A stretch of 64,000 nt of DNA from Pseudomonadota bacterium. GTDB lineage: Bacteria > Pseudomonadota > Gammaproteobacteria > Xanthomonadales > Xanthomonadaceae. A program made the translations under genes and the position numbers. The stretch's first letter is position 1; the number at the start of each line of letters is the position of its first letter. Positions 15,135 through 23,405 of this stretch are shown here, one piece after another. The DNA lies in the NCBI GenBank assembly GCA_018242425.1, contig JAFEBX010000011.1:1-64000 (forward strand), read 5' to 3'. A model generated the notes under the pieces. The model ran no database searches, was not told the DNA's origin, and worked only from the letters and a program-made list of their open reading frames with translations.

Positions 15135-15803
15135 ATGCCCACCGTGTTGATCGCCGACGACCACCCGCTGTTCCGCGCGGCCCTGAAACAGGTCGCCGCC
15201 GATGCCGTGGCCGACATGCGCATGCATGAAGCCGATTCCCTCGACGCTGCACTGGCTGCCCTGGATGCACATCCCGACATCGATCTGGTGCTGCTCGACA
15301 TCCACATGCCGGGCAACCATGGACTGACGGGGTTGGCGGCGATCCGTGCGCAATATCCGCACGTCGCAGTGATCGTGGTGTCCGCCAATGACGACCCCCG
15401 AGTGGTCCGGCGCGCCCTCGACCACGGCGCCGCCGGGTTCCTGCCGAAAGTCTCCGGCCTCGACGAACTGCACGCCGCGATCCGTGCCGTGCTGGCCTGC
15501 GAACGCTGGCTGCCCGACAGCCTGCGCGCTGCGGTCGATCATGCGCACTCATCGCCCGATGATCGCGCCCTCGCCTCGCGCCTTGCCAGCCTGTCACCGC
15601 AACAGTTCCGCGTATTGCAGATGGTCGCCGAAGGCCTGCTCAACAAGCAGATCGCCGATCGCCTCGACATCCAGGAACGCACGGTGAAGGCACACGTCAC
15701 CGCGATCTTCGAACGCCTCGGCGTGCGCAATCGCACCCAGGCCGGCGTGGTGCTGCGCGAGTTGGAACTCGGCGATCCCAGCCGCCACGTGCCGCTGGTT
15801 TAA
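15135..15803 (+). CDS. LuxR/NarL-family response regulator, CrbR/ErdR-like
   Basis: A 222-residue two-component response regulator. The receiver domain (residues 1-120) has the acidic pair ADD at 7-9, phosphoacceptor Asp55 in LLDIHMPG and Lys in FLPKVSG. The C-terminal LuxR-type HTH (about 150-215) contains NKQIADRLDIQERTVKAHV and IFERLGVRNRTQA. The start MPTVLIADDH at 15135 matches the family better than the upstream TTG. It overlaps the hybrid kinase gene tail-to-tail by four bases. The pairing with an SSS-domain kinase is that of CrbR/CrbS (Vibrio) and ErdR/MxtR (Pseudomonas), which control acetate and short-chain carbon use. Confidence 0.88.
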   Translation: MPTVLIADDHPLFRAALKQVAADAVADMRMHEADSLDAALAALDAHPDIDLVLLDIHMPGNHGLTGLAAIRAQYPHVAVIVVSANDDPRVVRRALDHGAAGFLPKVSGLDELHAAIRAVLACERWLPDSLRAAVDHAHSSPDDRALASRLASLSPQQFRVLQMVAEGLLNKQIADRLDIQERTVKAHVTAIFERLGVRNRTQAGVVLRELELGDPSRHVPLV

Positions 15804-18800
15804 GCCACGCGCACCGCCGACGCCAGCACGCGGTCGAGCACCGATTTCAACGCCAATGGGCGCAAGGGCTTCCGCAACAGCGTGAGCCCGTGTTCGAGCA
15901 CATCGCGACGGGTCGCGCCGCCATCATCCGCACTGAGGATCAACGTCGGGCGCGCACCGAAACGTTGCGCCAATTCGCCATGCAAGGCGACGCCCGTGAG
16001 CCCGTTATCGAGGTGGTAATCGAATAGCCAGGCATCTGCTTCGCCTGTTTCCATGCCAGCCACTGTGGACGACAGGTCCGTCGCAGTCGCCACCTCGTAA
16101 CCCCAGCCGCGCAACAGCAACTCCAGCGCAGACAGTGCCTGCGGATCGTTGTCGACGGCAAGGATGCGCACGCCGCCCGATTGGCGCTGCGTCGTGGGCT
16201 TGATCGCCGCCGGTGTCTCGGCCTGCGGAATATCCAGCGAGAACACGCTGCCACGTGCGATCCGGCTGCGCAGGTCGATATGCGAATCCAGCAATTTCGC
16301 CAGGCGGTCGGCAATCGCCAAGCCAAGGCCCAGCCCCTGTCCGGGCACGTTCTCGCCACGGCGGAACTCTTCGAAAATCATCGCCTGTTGCTCGGGCGCG
16401 ATCCCGGGACCGGTGTCGTGGACCTCCAGCCGCAATCCGCCATCCACGCGACGAACGCCCAGCAGCAACGATCCCTGCGCGGTGTAACGCACTGCGTTGG
16501 CAAGGAAGTTCTGCACGATCCGCCGCAACAGCCGTGGATCGCTGTCCACCCAGGCGCGCGTCGGGCGATAGCGGAAACGCAATCCTTTCGCCTGGGCCAT
16601 CGCCGCGAACTGGACTGCCAATGGATCGAGCACTTCCGACAACGGGAATGTGCGCGGTTCCGGAACCAAACCGCCCGCTTCCAGCCGCGACATGTCGAAC
16701 AACCCGGTCAGGAGATCGGTGGTGGAATCCAGCGCACCATGGATCTGCCCGACCACGCGCTTGTGCTCGATGTCGTCGAGTTGCTGCGTCAGGGCATCTG
16801 CGAACAGTTGCGCGGCATGCAATGGCTGCAACAGGTCGTGCCCCACTGCCGTGAGGAAGCGCGTCTTGGCATCGTTGGCGCGTTCGGCCTCGCGCCGCGC
16901 CGCATCCAGCAGATGCGTACGCTCGTCGACGCGCTGTTCCAGCGTGGCGTTGATGTCCTGCAATTCGTTCTGGGCGCGACGGAACGCGGTGACATCGGTG
17001 AAGGTGGCGACGAAACCGCCGCCGGGCATCGGGTTGCCGCGGATTTCGATGATGCTGCCGTTCGGGAACACCCGTTCCGACAGGTGCAGGGTGCCGGCGC
17101 GCATGTGGGCAAGGCGCCGCTGCAAGGCCCGTTCGCGATCGGCGGAAGGATGCATCCGTTCCAGCGCCCAGCGGCTCAACGTTTCCACCGGCACCCCGAC
17201 TTCGAGGAAACCATCGGGGTACCCGAACAATTCCTGGTAACGCGCATTCCACGCCACCAGCTTCAATTCGCCATCGACCACGCTGATGCCCTGGCTCATG
17301 TTCTCCAGCGCGCCTTGCAGCACGCGCTGGTTGAAGTTGAGATCCTTCGATGCCTGGTCGACGATCATCGCCACGGTATCGAGCTCGGCGCTGGTCTTGC
17401 GCCGCGCGGTATCCAGCAGCAGGCGCGCCGAGGCACTGCCGAGCAATGCCGCCAGTTCGCGCTCGACCGCGTCCGAAACCTGCGGCGGCACGTCGCCTTT
17501 CGCTGGAGCATCGGCCAGCAAGGCGCTGATGCGTTCCAGACCGAGGAAGCGCAGGCCCGCATTGCGTAGGGTCGCTGCGTCGAAACGTTCGCGCTCACGC
17601 TGTTGCTGCCGCGGCAACCAGAAGGCAACTGCAAGCGTGACGACGGTTGATGCCAGCAGGCTGACGCCGACCGCACGCGCCAACCGTCCCCAACCCGTCA
17701 ATGCCAGCAGGTGATCCGGGGCAAGCCAGCGCAAACCGAACGGCCCCTGCTCCACCAGCGCCGACGACACCCAACCGGCGTCACCAAGCAGCGGGACCAG
17801 CATCGCCCAGGCCCAGGCGAGGAATCCGACGATGATGCCGACCGACACCGCACGCGCCGGAATCTGCGGCTGCCACACCGCGAACGCCATCGCCGGGGCG
17901 AGCGTCGCCAATGCCGAGAACGACACCGCGCCGACATCGGCCAGCGCGACTTCGCCGGCGACGGCACGGCCATATCCCCATGCCAGGAAAACAATGATGA
18001 GGATGCCGATGCGTCGCATCATCAACACGCGTCCGCGCAGATCGCCACCACCGCGCGCCCATGCCCCGCGCAACAACGCGGGCGCCAGCCAGTGGTTGCC
18101 GATCATCAGGCTCAGGGTGAGCAGGCTGATCACCACCATGCCGGTCGCCGCGGCCATTCCGCCGAGATAGGCGAACAGTGCAAGGCCGGAATTGCCGTGC
18201 GCCATCGGCAAGGCGATGACGTAGAGATCGGAGCTGACGCTGCCTGCGAATTTCGCGCCCCCCATGCGCGCCAGCGGCAACAGCGGCAGCGAGATCAGCA
18301 ACATGTACAACGGGAACAGCCAGCGCGCCGTGCGCAGGTGCGATTCCTGCCGGCATTCGACCACGCCGACGTGGAACTGGTGCGGCAAGGTGAACATCGC
18401 CAGCACGCCGAGCAGCACCAACGGCGCGAAGCCTTGCCGATCCGGTGGCGATTGCACTGGCGTGATGGCAGTGAAATCGGAATGGTGGCGCGCCACGAAA
18501 ACCCCGAGCGCGAGCATCGCCGCCAACTTGAACAGCGATTCAAGCGCAATCGCGAACACCAGCCCACGATTGTGCCAACCGGCATCGCGGGTGCCGAACA
18601 ACATGGTGAATACCGCCATGACCAGCGCGATGACCAGGCCGACATCGATCCCGCCGCCCGCATCGACTTTTCCGCCGATGCCATGGGTGAGCAGTCCATA
18701 GCCCATCGCCACTGCCTTGAGTTGCAGCGCGATGTAGGGAATCAGGCCGAGGATCGCGACCAGGGTGACGATCGCGGCGAGGCGCGGATCGCGGCCGAGG

Positions 18801-19123
18801 CGACCGGCAATGAAGTCGGCAATCGAACCGGCATGCACTTCGCGGGCGCGACGCACCAGCCCGATCATCGCGGTGCCGGCCAGGGCATACAACAGGATCG
18901 TTCCGACGAAGGTCGGCGGCAGCGGCCACTGGTAACGCGTGGCCTGGGTGACGGTGCCGAAGAACGTCCACGACGTGCAATACACCGCCAGCGACAGCGC
19001 GTAGATCCAGCCCCAGTGCCGGGACAGCAATGCCGGCCGGCGATCGGCGAACAACGCGGCGGCGAAAATGAAGGCCAGCCACGCCAACGCCACCAGCGCG
19101 ACCCATGCACCGCTCAAGCCCAT
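15800..19123 (-). CDS. Hybrid sensor histidine kinase with Na+/solute symporter-like sensor domain, CrbS/MxtR-like
   Basis: A 1107-residue inner-membrane kinase. Residues 1-490 form about a dozen membrane segments of the sodium/solute symporter (PutP-like) type. A linker and PAS domain follow (LENMSQGISVVDGELKLVAWN), then a HisKA domain with phosphorylated His762 in AVGHDLLQPLHAA, a HATPase (N-box FLANAVRYTAQG, G-boxes DTGPGI and GLGLGLAI) and a C-terminal receiver with Asp1035 in LFDYHLDNG. This order is that of CrbS/MxtR. The partner regulator is convergent and overlaps by four bases. Upstream, on the same strand, lies the TonB receptor. The ligand is unknown; short-chain acids or 3HB are inferred from context. 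Confidence 0.88.
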   Translation of the reverse strand: MGLSGAWVALVALAWLAFIFAAALFADRRPALLSRHWGWIYALSLAVYCTSWTFFGTVTQATRYQWPLPPTFVGTILLYALAGTAMIGLVRRAREVHAGSIADFIAGRLGRDPRLAAIVTLVAILGLIPYIALQLKAVAMGYGLLTHGIGGKVDAGGGIDVGLVIALVMAVFTMLFGTRDAGWHNRGLVFAIALESLFKLAAMLALGVFVARHHSDFTAITPVQSPPDRQGFAPLVLLGVLAMFTLPHQFHVGVVECRQESHLRTARWLFPLYMLLISLPLLPLARMGGAKFAGSVSSDLYVIALPMAHGNSGLALFAYLGGMAAATGMVVISLLTLSLMIGNHWLAPALLRGAWARGGGDLRGRVLMMRRIGILIIVFLAWGYGRAVAGEVALADVGAVSFSALATLAPAMAFAVWQPQIPARAVSVGIIVGFLAWAWAMLVPLLGDAGWVSSALVEQGPFGLRWLAPDHLLALTGWGRLARAVGVSLLASTVVTLAVAFWLPRQQQRERERFDAATLRNAGLRFLGLERISALLADAPAKGDVPPQVSDAVERELAALLGSASARLLLDTARRKTSAELDTVAMIVDQASKDLNFNQRVLQGALENMSQGISVVDGELKLVAWNARYQELFGYPDGFLEVGVPVETLSRWALERMHPSADRERALQRRLAHMRAGTLHLSERVFPNGSIIEIRGNPMPGGGFVATFTDVTAFRRAQNELQDINATLEQRVDERTHLLDAARREAERANDAKTRFLTAVGHDLLQPLHAAQLFADALTQQLDDIEHKRVVGQIHGALDSTTDLLTGLFDMSRLEAGGLVPEPRTFPLSEVLDPLAVQFAAMAQAKGLRFRYRPTRAWVDSDPRLLRRIVQNFLANAVRYTAQGSLLLGVRRVDGGLRLEVHDTGPGIAPEQQAMIFEEFRRGENVPGQGLGLGLAIADRLAKLLDSHIDLRSRIARGSVFSLDIPQAETPAAIKPTTQRQSGGVRILAVDNDPQALSALELLLRGWGYEVATATDLSSTVAGMETGEADAWLFDYHLDNGLTGVALHGELAQRFGARPTLILSADDGGATRRDVLEHGLTLLRKPLRPLALKSVLDRVLASAVRVA

Positions 19124-19258
19124 GCGGACTCCCTGCTGGCAAATGGGACTGGTGGCGCGTTCATCCGTCGAGGATAGGGCTTGCGCCGCGAAAGCGCATG
19201 CCGGACCCGATCACGATGCGGGCATCCACCGCATCGCGTCGGGCCGACAGCACCTCCC

Positions 19259-21535
19259 TCAGAAGTTGTAGCGCAGGCTCAGGTAGTAGTTGCGCGGCCA
19301 GCCGAAGTAGGCGGTCTGGATGTTGCCGACGCTGGTGAACTCCTGGCCCTCGGTCTTGTAGGTGACATTGGTGAGATTGCGGACGCCACCACGCACCTGC
19401 CACTTGAGCGTCGGCGAATCCCATACGCCGAACAGGCCGACCAGCGTGTATGCGCCCTGGCGCAGGCCCGGGCGGTTGTCGACCGACAACCAGGTCTCGC
19501 TGCGATAGGACGCATCGCCGCCCAGGGTGAACATGCCGCTGTCGCCCAGCGAGAAGCCATGCTGCAGGGCCACCCTTCCGGTGAGCTTGGGCGAGAACGG
19601 CACGTGGTCATGGAGACTGGCGAGCGTAGGATCGACCGCCACGCGCGGATCGTTGAACTCGGCGTAACGCGCGCGCATCCAGCCCAGCTGTGTCGACAAG
19701 GTGGTCGATTCGCCAAGCTTGGCGATGCCTTCGAATTCGATGCCGTCCATCTTCAGCTTGGCGGCGTTGAGGACCGGGAAACTGAAGTTGGGGATCAGCG
19801 CGCCGGGATTGGTGACTTCCGAAACGCGGGCCTGGAAATCGCGGTAATCACTGTGGAACAGCGCGATGTTGCCGCGCATGCGGTTGTCGGCCGACTGCAT
19901 CTTCAGGCCCATTTCATACGTCCACACGTATTCGGGATTGAAGGTGCTGACTTCCGCCGCGGAATTGGCGCGACCGTTGAAACCGCCCGACTTGAAGCCG
20001 CGATTGGCCGAAAGATAAGCCATCGCATTCTTGCCGAAGGCCTTCTGCAGGCTGACCGACGGCGTCAACGCACTCCAGCTGGCGCTGTCGTTGAAGGCGA
20101 AGGTGCTGCCCAGCGCCGCCAGCGGCGCGCCCCAATAGGTCGTGGTGGTACGGAAATAATCCTTGGTTTCATGCGTGTAGCGCAGACCGGTGGCCAGCGT
20201 CCATGTCGGCGCCAGCGTCCAGCTCGCCTGGCCGAAGACTGCATAGCTCTTGGTGTGCAGGTCGTCGTCGATGGTCCGCAGGAACTTGACCGGCGACCCG
20301 AGGAAACGAATGAAATCGTTGGCGTACGCTTCCTGGTGCGACGGCACCTTTTCGTCGAGCATGTAGGCGCCGAAGATTGCCTGGGTGCGCTCGCCGCGGA
20401 ACTGCAGCTGGAATTCCTGGCTCCATTGCTGCTGGTTGAGCGCCACCAGCACGTCGCCAAGCTGGTACTGCGATGCATCGATGTCGATGAAGGACTTGGT
20501 CACGAGCTTGCGCCAGGCGCTGATGCTCTTGAACGTCCACGCCGAACCGAGCTGCCACTCCATGTTCAGCGATGCGCCCTTGTGGGTCAGCTGCTGGTTC
20601 TGTCCCGGGCCGAACGAGGTACGGCCCTTGAAGTCGTAATCGCCGGTCGGCGCCGGCTGCAGCAGGTACTGGCCGAGCACGAGGTCGGTGGCATACAGCG
20701 GCGCGGTCGGATAGCCGAGCGTGATCGCATTGCTCTGGCGGGTGTAATCCAGCGAGAACGTGGCATTGAAGTTCTCGCTCGGGCGGAACGCCAGCTTGCC
20801 GCGCACGGCCCGGGTATCGTCGGTGTTGTAGTGCTTGCCGCTGACGGCATCACGCACGTCGCCGCCATTGGTGGTCCAGGCACCGGCAATGCTGCCCGCC
20901 ACCATGTCGTTGAGCTTGCCGCCGAGGTAGAAGCGTCCTTCGGCGCGACGATAGTCGCCTGCAGTCAGTTCCACCGCGCCGCCGTCGTCGTTGAAGGGGT
21001 CCTTGGTGGTCAGCTTGATCGCACCGCCGGTGGAGTTCTTGCCATACAGCGTGCCCTGCGGGCCGCGCAGCACTTCGACCTGGCCGACGTCGAACAGGGT
21101 GAACAGCGCGCCGTTGATGCGCGAGTAGTAGACGTCGTCGACATACATGCCGACGCCGGGATCGAAGCTCTGCAACGCATCCGGCTGGCCGATGCCGCGA
21201 ATGAAGACGTTGACGCTGTTGGAGGAACCACGGCCCTGCACGATGTTCATGTTGGGCACCGCGCCCTGCAGCCCGGAAATGTCGGTGGCCTGCATGTCCT
21301 TCAAGGCGTCTTCGTTGAAGGCACTGACGGCGACCGGGACCTTCTGGATCGATTCCTTGACGCGACGCGCGGTCACCACGATCTGGTCGAGCTCGCCGCT
21401 CTTCTTGTCGCCGGCCTGCGCTTGCGGGGCGGCTTGCGCCTGCTGCCCGGCGGCATCCTGGGCGTAGGCGGTCGTGCCGGCCAATCCCAGCGCGATGGCA
21501 AGGCAAAGTGGAGCGTGACGATGGGTGCGGCGCAT
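19259..21535 (-). CDS. TonB-dependent outer-membrane receptor, candidate for 3HB oligomers or related substrate
   Basis: A 758-residue TonB-dependent receptor with signal peptide (LCLAIALGLAGTTAYAQ), a TonB-box-like ELDQIVVTARR, a plug domain (PNMNIVQGRG, VFIRGIG, VEVLRGPQGTLYGKNSTGGAI) and a 22-strand barrel ending in the aromatic YYLSLRYNF. It resembles FecA/FyuA-like receptors of wide substrate range. It is divergent from the GntP-type permease, with the second copy of the 26-bp motif in between, and lies beside the hydrolase/CrbRS group. Substrate assignment rests on that context alone. The start at 21535 is fixed by the signal peptide. Confidence 0.88.
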   Translation of the reverse strand: MRRTHRHAPLCLAIALGLAGTTAYAQDAAGQQAQAAPQAQAGDKKSGELDQIVVTARRVKESIQKVPVAVSAFNEDALKDMQATDISGLQGAVPNMNIVQGRGSSNSVNVFIRGIGQPDALQSFDPGVGMYVDDVYYSRINGALFTLFDVGQVEVLRGPQGTLYGKNSTGGAIKLTTKDPFNDDGGAVELTAGDYRRAEGRFYLGGKLNDMVAGSIAGAWTTNGGDVRDAVSGKHYNTDDTRAVRGKLAFRPSENFNATFSLDYTRQSNAITLGYPTAPLYATDLVLGQYLLQPAPTGDYDFKGRTSFGPGQNQQLTHKGASLNMEWQLGSAWTFKSISAWRKLVTKSFIDIDASQYQLGDVLVALNQQQWSQEFQLQFRGERTQAIFGAYMLDEKVPSHQEAYANDFIRFLGSPVKFLRTIDDDLHTKSYAVFGQASWTLAPTWTLATGLRYTHETKDYFRTTTTYWGAPLAALGSTFAFNDSASWSALTPSVSLQKAFGKNAMAYLSANRGFKSGGFNGRANSAAEVSTFNPEYVWTYEMGLKMQSADNRMRGNIALFHSDYRDFQARVSEVTNPGALIPNFSFPVLNAAKLKMDGIEFEGIAKLGESTTLSTQLGWMRARYAEFNDPRVAVDPTLASLHDHVPFSPKLTGRVALQHGFSLGDSGMFTLGGDASYRSETWLSVDNRPGLRQGAYTLVGLFGVWDSPTLKWQVRGGVRNLTNVTYKTEGQEFTSVGNIQTAYFGWPRNYYLSLRYNF

Positions 21536-21618
21536 GGATGTGTTCCTCTCGCTGATGACAGCCGGGAGCGGATTCCCCCGATATGGCATGCAGCCTAGGC
21601 GGAAGCCGGCGCCGGCCA

Positions 21619-21644
21619 CATCGTACCTTCGGACAAGGGCGCAT
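21619..21644. promoter_or_regulatory. 26-bp motif, copy B, between TonB receptor and GntP-type permease
   Basis: It matches copy A at 15082-15107 in 20 of 26 positions: CATCGTAC, then TT, then CAAGG, then GCAT at the same spacing. It lies 84 bases before the receptor start and 51 before the permease start, a sensible place for a regulator site serving both. Confidence 0.5.
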
Positions 21645-21694
21645 CGGGGCGTGACTGCGCACACTCCACGGACGTTTCCTTGCCGGATGTCCCG

Positions 21695-23098
21695 ATGGCG
21701 TTCCTGATCGTGCTGGCCGCGCTGTGCTTCCTGATGTTCGTGGCCTATCGCGGCTACAGCGTGATCCTGTTCGCGCCGATCGCGGCCCTGCTGGCCGTGC
21801 TGTTGACCGATCCCGCGCTGGTCGCACCGATGTTCAGCGGCCTGTTCATGGACAAGATGGTCGGCTTCCTCAAGAACTATTTCCCGGTGTTCCTGCTGGG
21901 TGCCGTGTTCGGCAAGCTGATCGAAATTTCCGGTTTCTCGCGTGCGATCGTCTCCGCCACCATCCGCGTGGTCGGCGCCAGCCGCGCCATGCTCGCGATC
22001 GTGCTGGTCTGCGCGCTCCTCACCTATGGCGGGGTGTCGCTGTTCGTCGTGGTGTTCGCCGTGTATCCGTTCGCGGCCGAGCTGTTCCGCCAGGGCAACA
22101 TCCCCAAGCGATTGATCCCCGGCACGATCGCACTCGGCGCGTTCACCTTCACCATGGACGCCCTGCCCGGCACGCCGCAGATCCAGAACATCATCCCCAC
22201 CACCTTCTTCAAGACCAACACCTGGGCCGCGCCGTGGCTGGGCGTGGCCGGATCGATCTGCATCTTCGTGATCGGCATGGCATATCTGGAATGGCGCCGG
22301 CGCAGCGCCCTGCGTGCGGGCGAAGGCTATGGCGATCCCGCGCAACTGCGCAACGAACCTGCGCCGTTCACCGGCGAGAAACTCGCGCATCCGTTGATCG
22401 CGATCCTGCCGCTCATCCTTGTCGGTGTCTCCAACAAGTGGTTGAGTTCGGCGATCCCGGCCTGGTACGGCGCATCCACCAGCTTCGTGCCCGCTGTGAT
22501 CGGCAAGCAGGCGCCGGTGGTGCAGGAAGTCTCGAAGATCGCGGCGATCTGGGCGGTCGAAGGCGCCTTGCTGCTCGGCATCCTCTGCGTGCTGGCATTC
22601 GCCTGGCGCGACGTCATGAAGCAATTGGCCGAAGGCAGCAAGGCCGCGGTCGGCGGCGCGATGCTGTCGGCGATGAACACTGCCAGCGAATATGGTTTTG
22701 GTGCGGTGATCGCCGCCCTGCCCGGCTTCCTGGTGGTCGCCAACGCCTTGAAGGCGATCCCGCATCCGCTGGTGAACGAGGCGGTCACGGTGACCGCACT
22801 CGCCGGCATCACCGGCTCGGCCTCCGGCGGGATGAGCATCGCGCTGGCGGCGATGGCGGACACCTTCATCACCAACGCGCAGGCGGCCGGCATTCCGATG
22901 GAAGTCCTGCACCGCGTCGCAGCGATGGCGTCGGGCGGCATGGACACGCTTCCGCACAATGGCGCGGTGATCACGCTGCTGGCGGTGACCGGACTCAACC
23001 ATCGCCAGTCGTACAAGGACATTTTCGCGATCACGCTGGTGAAGACCTTCGCGGTGTTCGTGGTGATCGCGCTGTATTCGGTCACGGGATTGGCCTGA
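21695..23098 (+). CDS. GntP-family permease, D-3-hydroxybutyrate permease-like
   Basis: A 467-residue inner-membrane transporter with about 12 hydrophobic segments. GntP-family landmarks are visible: YRGYSVILFAPIAALLAVLL near the N-terminus, KNYFPVFLLGAVFGKLIE, the DALPGTPQIQNIIPT loop and SGGMDTLPHNGAV near the C-terminus. The N-terminus is close to that of 3-hydroxybutyrate permeases rather than gluconate permeases, from memory of the family. The ATG at 21695 is preferred to an upstream TTG at 21680. Divergent from the TonB receptor, it would import the monomer released by the hydrolase. Confidence 0.85.
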   Translation: MAFLIVLAALCFLMFVAYRGYSVILFAPIAALLAVLLTDPALVAPMFSGLFMDKMVGFLKNYFPVFLLGAVFGKLIEISGFSRAIVSATIRVVGASRAMLAIVLVCALLTYGGVSLFVVVFAVYPFAAELFRQGNIPKRLIPGTIALGAFTFTMDALPGTPQIQNIIPTTFFKTNTWAAPWLGVAGSICIFVIGMAYLEWRRRSALRAGEGYGDPAQLRNEPAPFTGEKLAHPLIAILPLILVGVSNKWLSSAIPAWYGASTSFVPAVIGKQAPVVQEVSKIAAIWAVEGALLLGILCVLAFAWRDVMKQLAEGSKAAVGGAMLSAMNTASEYGFGAVIAALPGFLVVANALKAIPHPLVNEAVTVTALAGITGSASGGMSIALAAMADTFITNAQAAGIPMEVLHRVAAMASGGMDTLPHNGAVITLLAVTGLNHRQSYKDIFAITLVKTFAVFVVIALYSVTGLA

Positions 23099-23114
23099 TT
23101 CAAGCACGCGCTGC

Positions 23115-23226
23115 CTCAGTGGGAAGCCAGATCCGGTGCGCGGGACGCCGTGAATACGTCCATGTAGGCTCGTGCGCGTCATCCATGACGCGCAACGCCC
23201 GCTTACCGGACTGGCCACCCACTGAG
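23115..23226 (-). repeat. Palindromic intergenic repeat, copy 1
   Basis: A strongly structured 112-base element. The outer stem CTCAGTGGG/CCCACTGAG is perfect, and inside it GCCAG/CTGGC, TCCGGT/ACCGGA and GCGGG/CCCGC pair in order. On the minus strand the core reads: hairpin GCGCGTCA-TGGA-TGACGCGC, then GAGCC, then TACATGGACGTA, then TTCACGGCGT. The same order recurs in copy 2 on the plus strand, so this is a repeat family rather than a single RNA gene. Confidence 0.7.
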
Positions 23227-23280
23227 CGCGCGTGTTGTTGCTTCTCGGGGGCTTGAAAGCAACCACCGGCGGCGCCGTGC

Positions 23281-23372
23281 GGTTCGTCCGCAGTGGCCGA
23301 CCATACGAGGCATGGATGCCGAGTCGAGCCCCCATGGATGGGTTCACGGCGTGTCGACCACTGCGGATAACC
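23281..23372 (+). repeat. Palindromic intergenic repeat, copy 2 (inverted relative to copy 1)
   Basis: The outer stem CCGCAGTGG/CCACTGCGG is perfect (23288-23296 with 23358-23366) and extends to GGTT/AACC. The core reads hairpin GGCATGGATGCC, then GAGCC, then CCCATGGATGGG, then TTCACGGCGT, matching copy 1 read on the other strand. Between the copies lies a further GTTGCTT/AAGCAAC stem. The 307 bases between the permease and dinB therefore hold repeats and no gene. Confidence 0.7.
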
Positions 23373-23405
23373 GCTAAAGGCGCGCAGCCGGGCGATAATG
23401 CCCCC

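Noticed and set aside
19181..21598. 805-codon plus-strand frame opposite the TonB receptor
   Set aside because: Shadow frame. Composition is unlike protein and the receptor on the other strand has signal peptide, plug and barrel.
23115..23226. 6S RNA or other single-copy RNA gene
   Set aside because: A second copy with the same order of elements lies 55 bases away in opposite orientation, so a repeat family is more likely.
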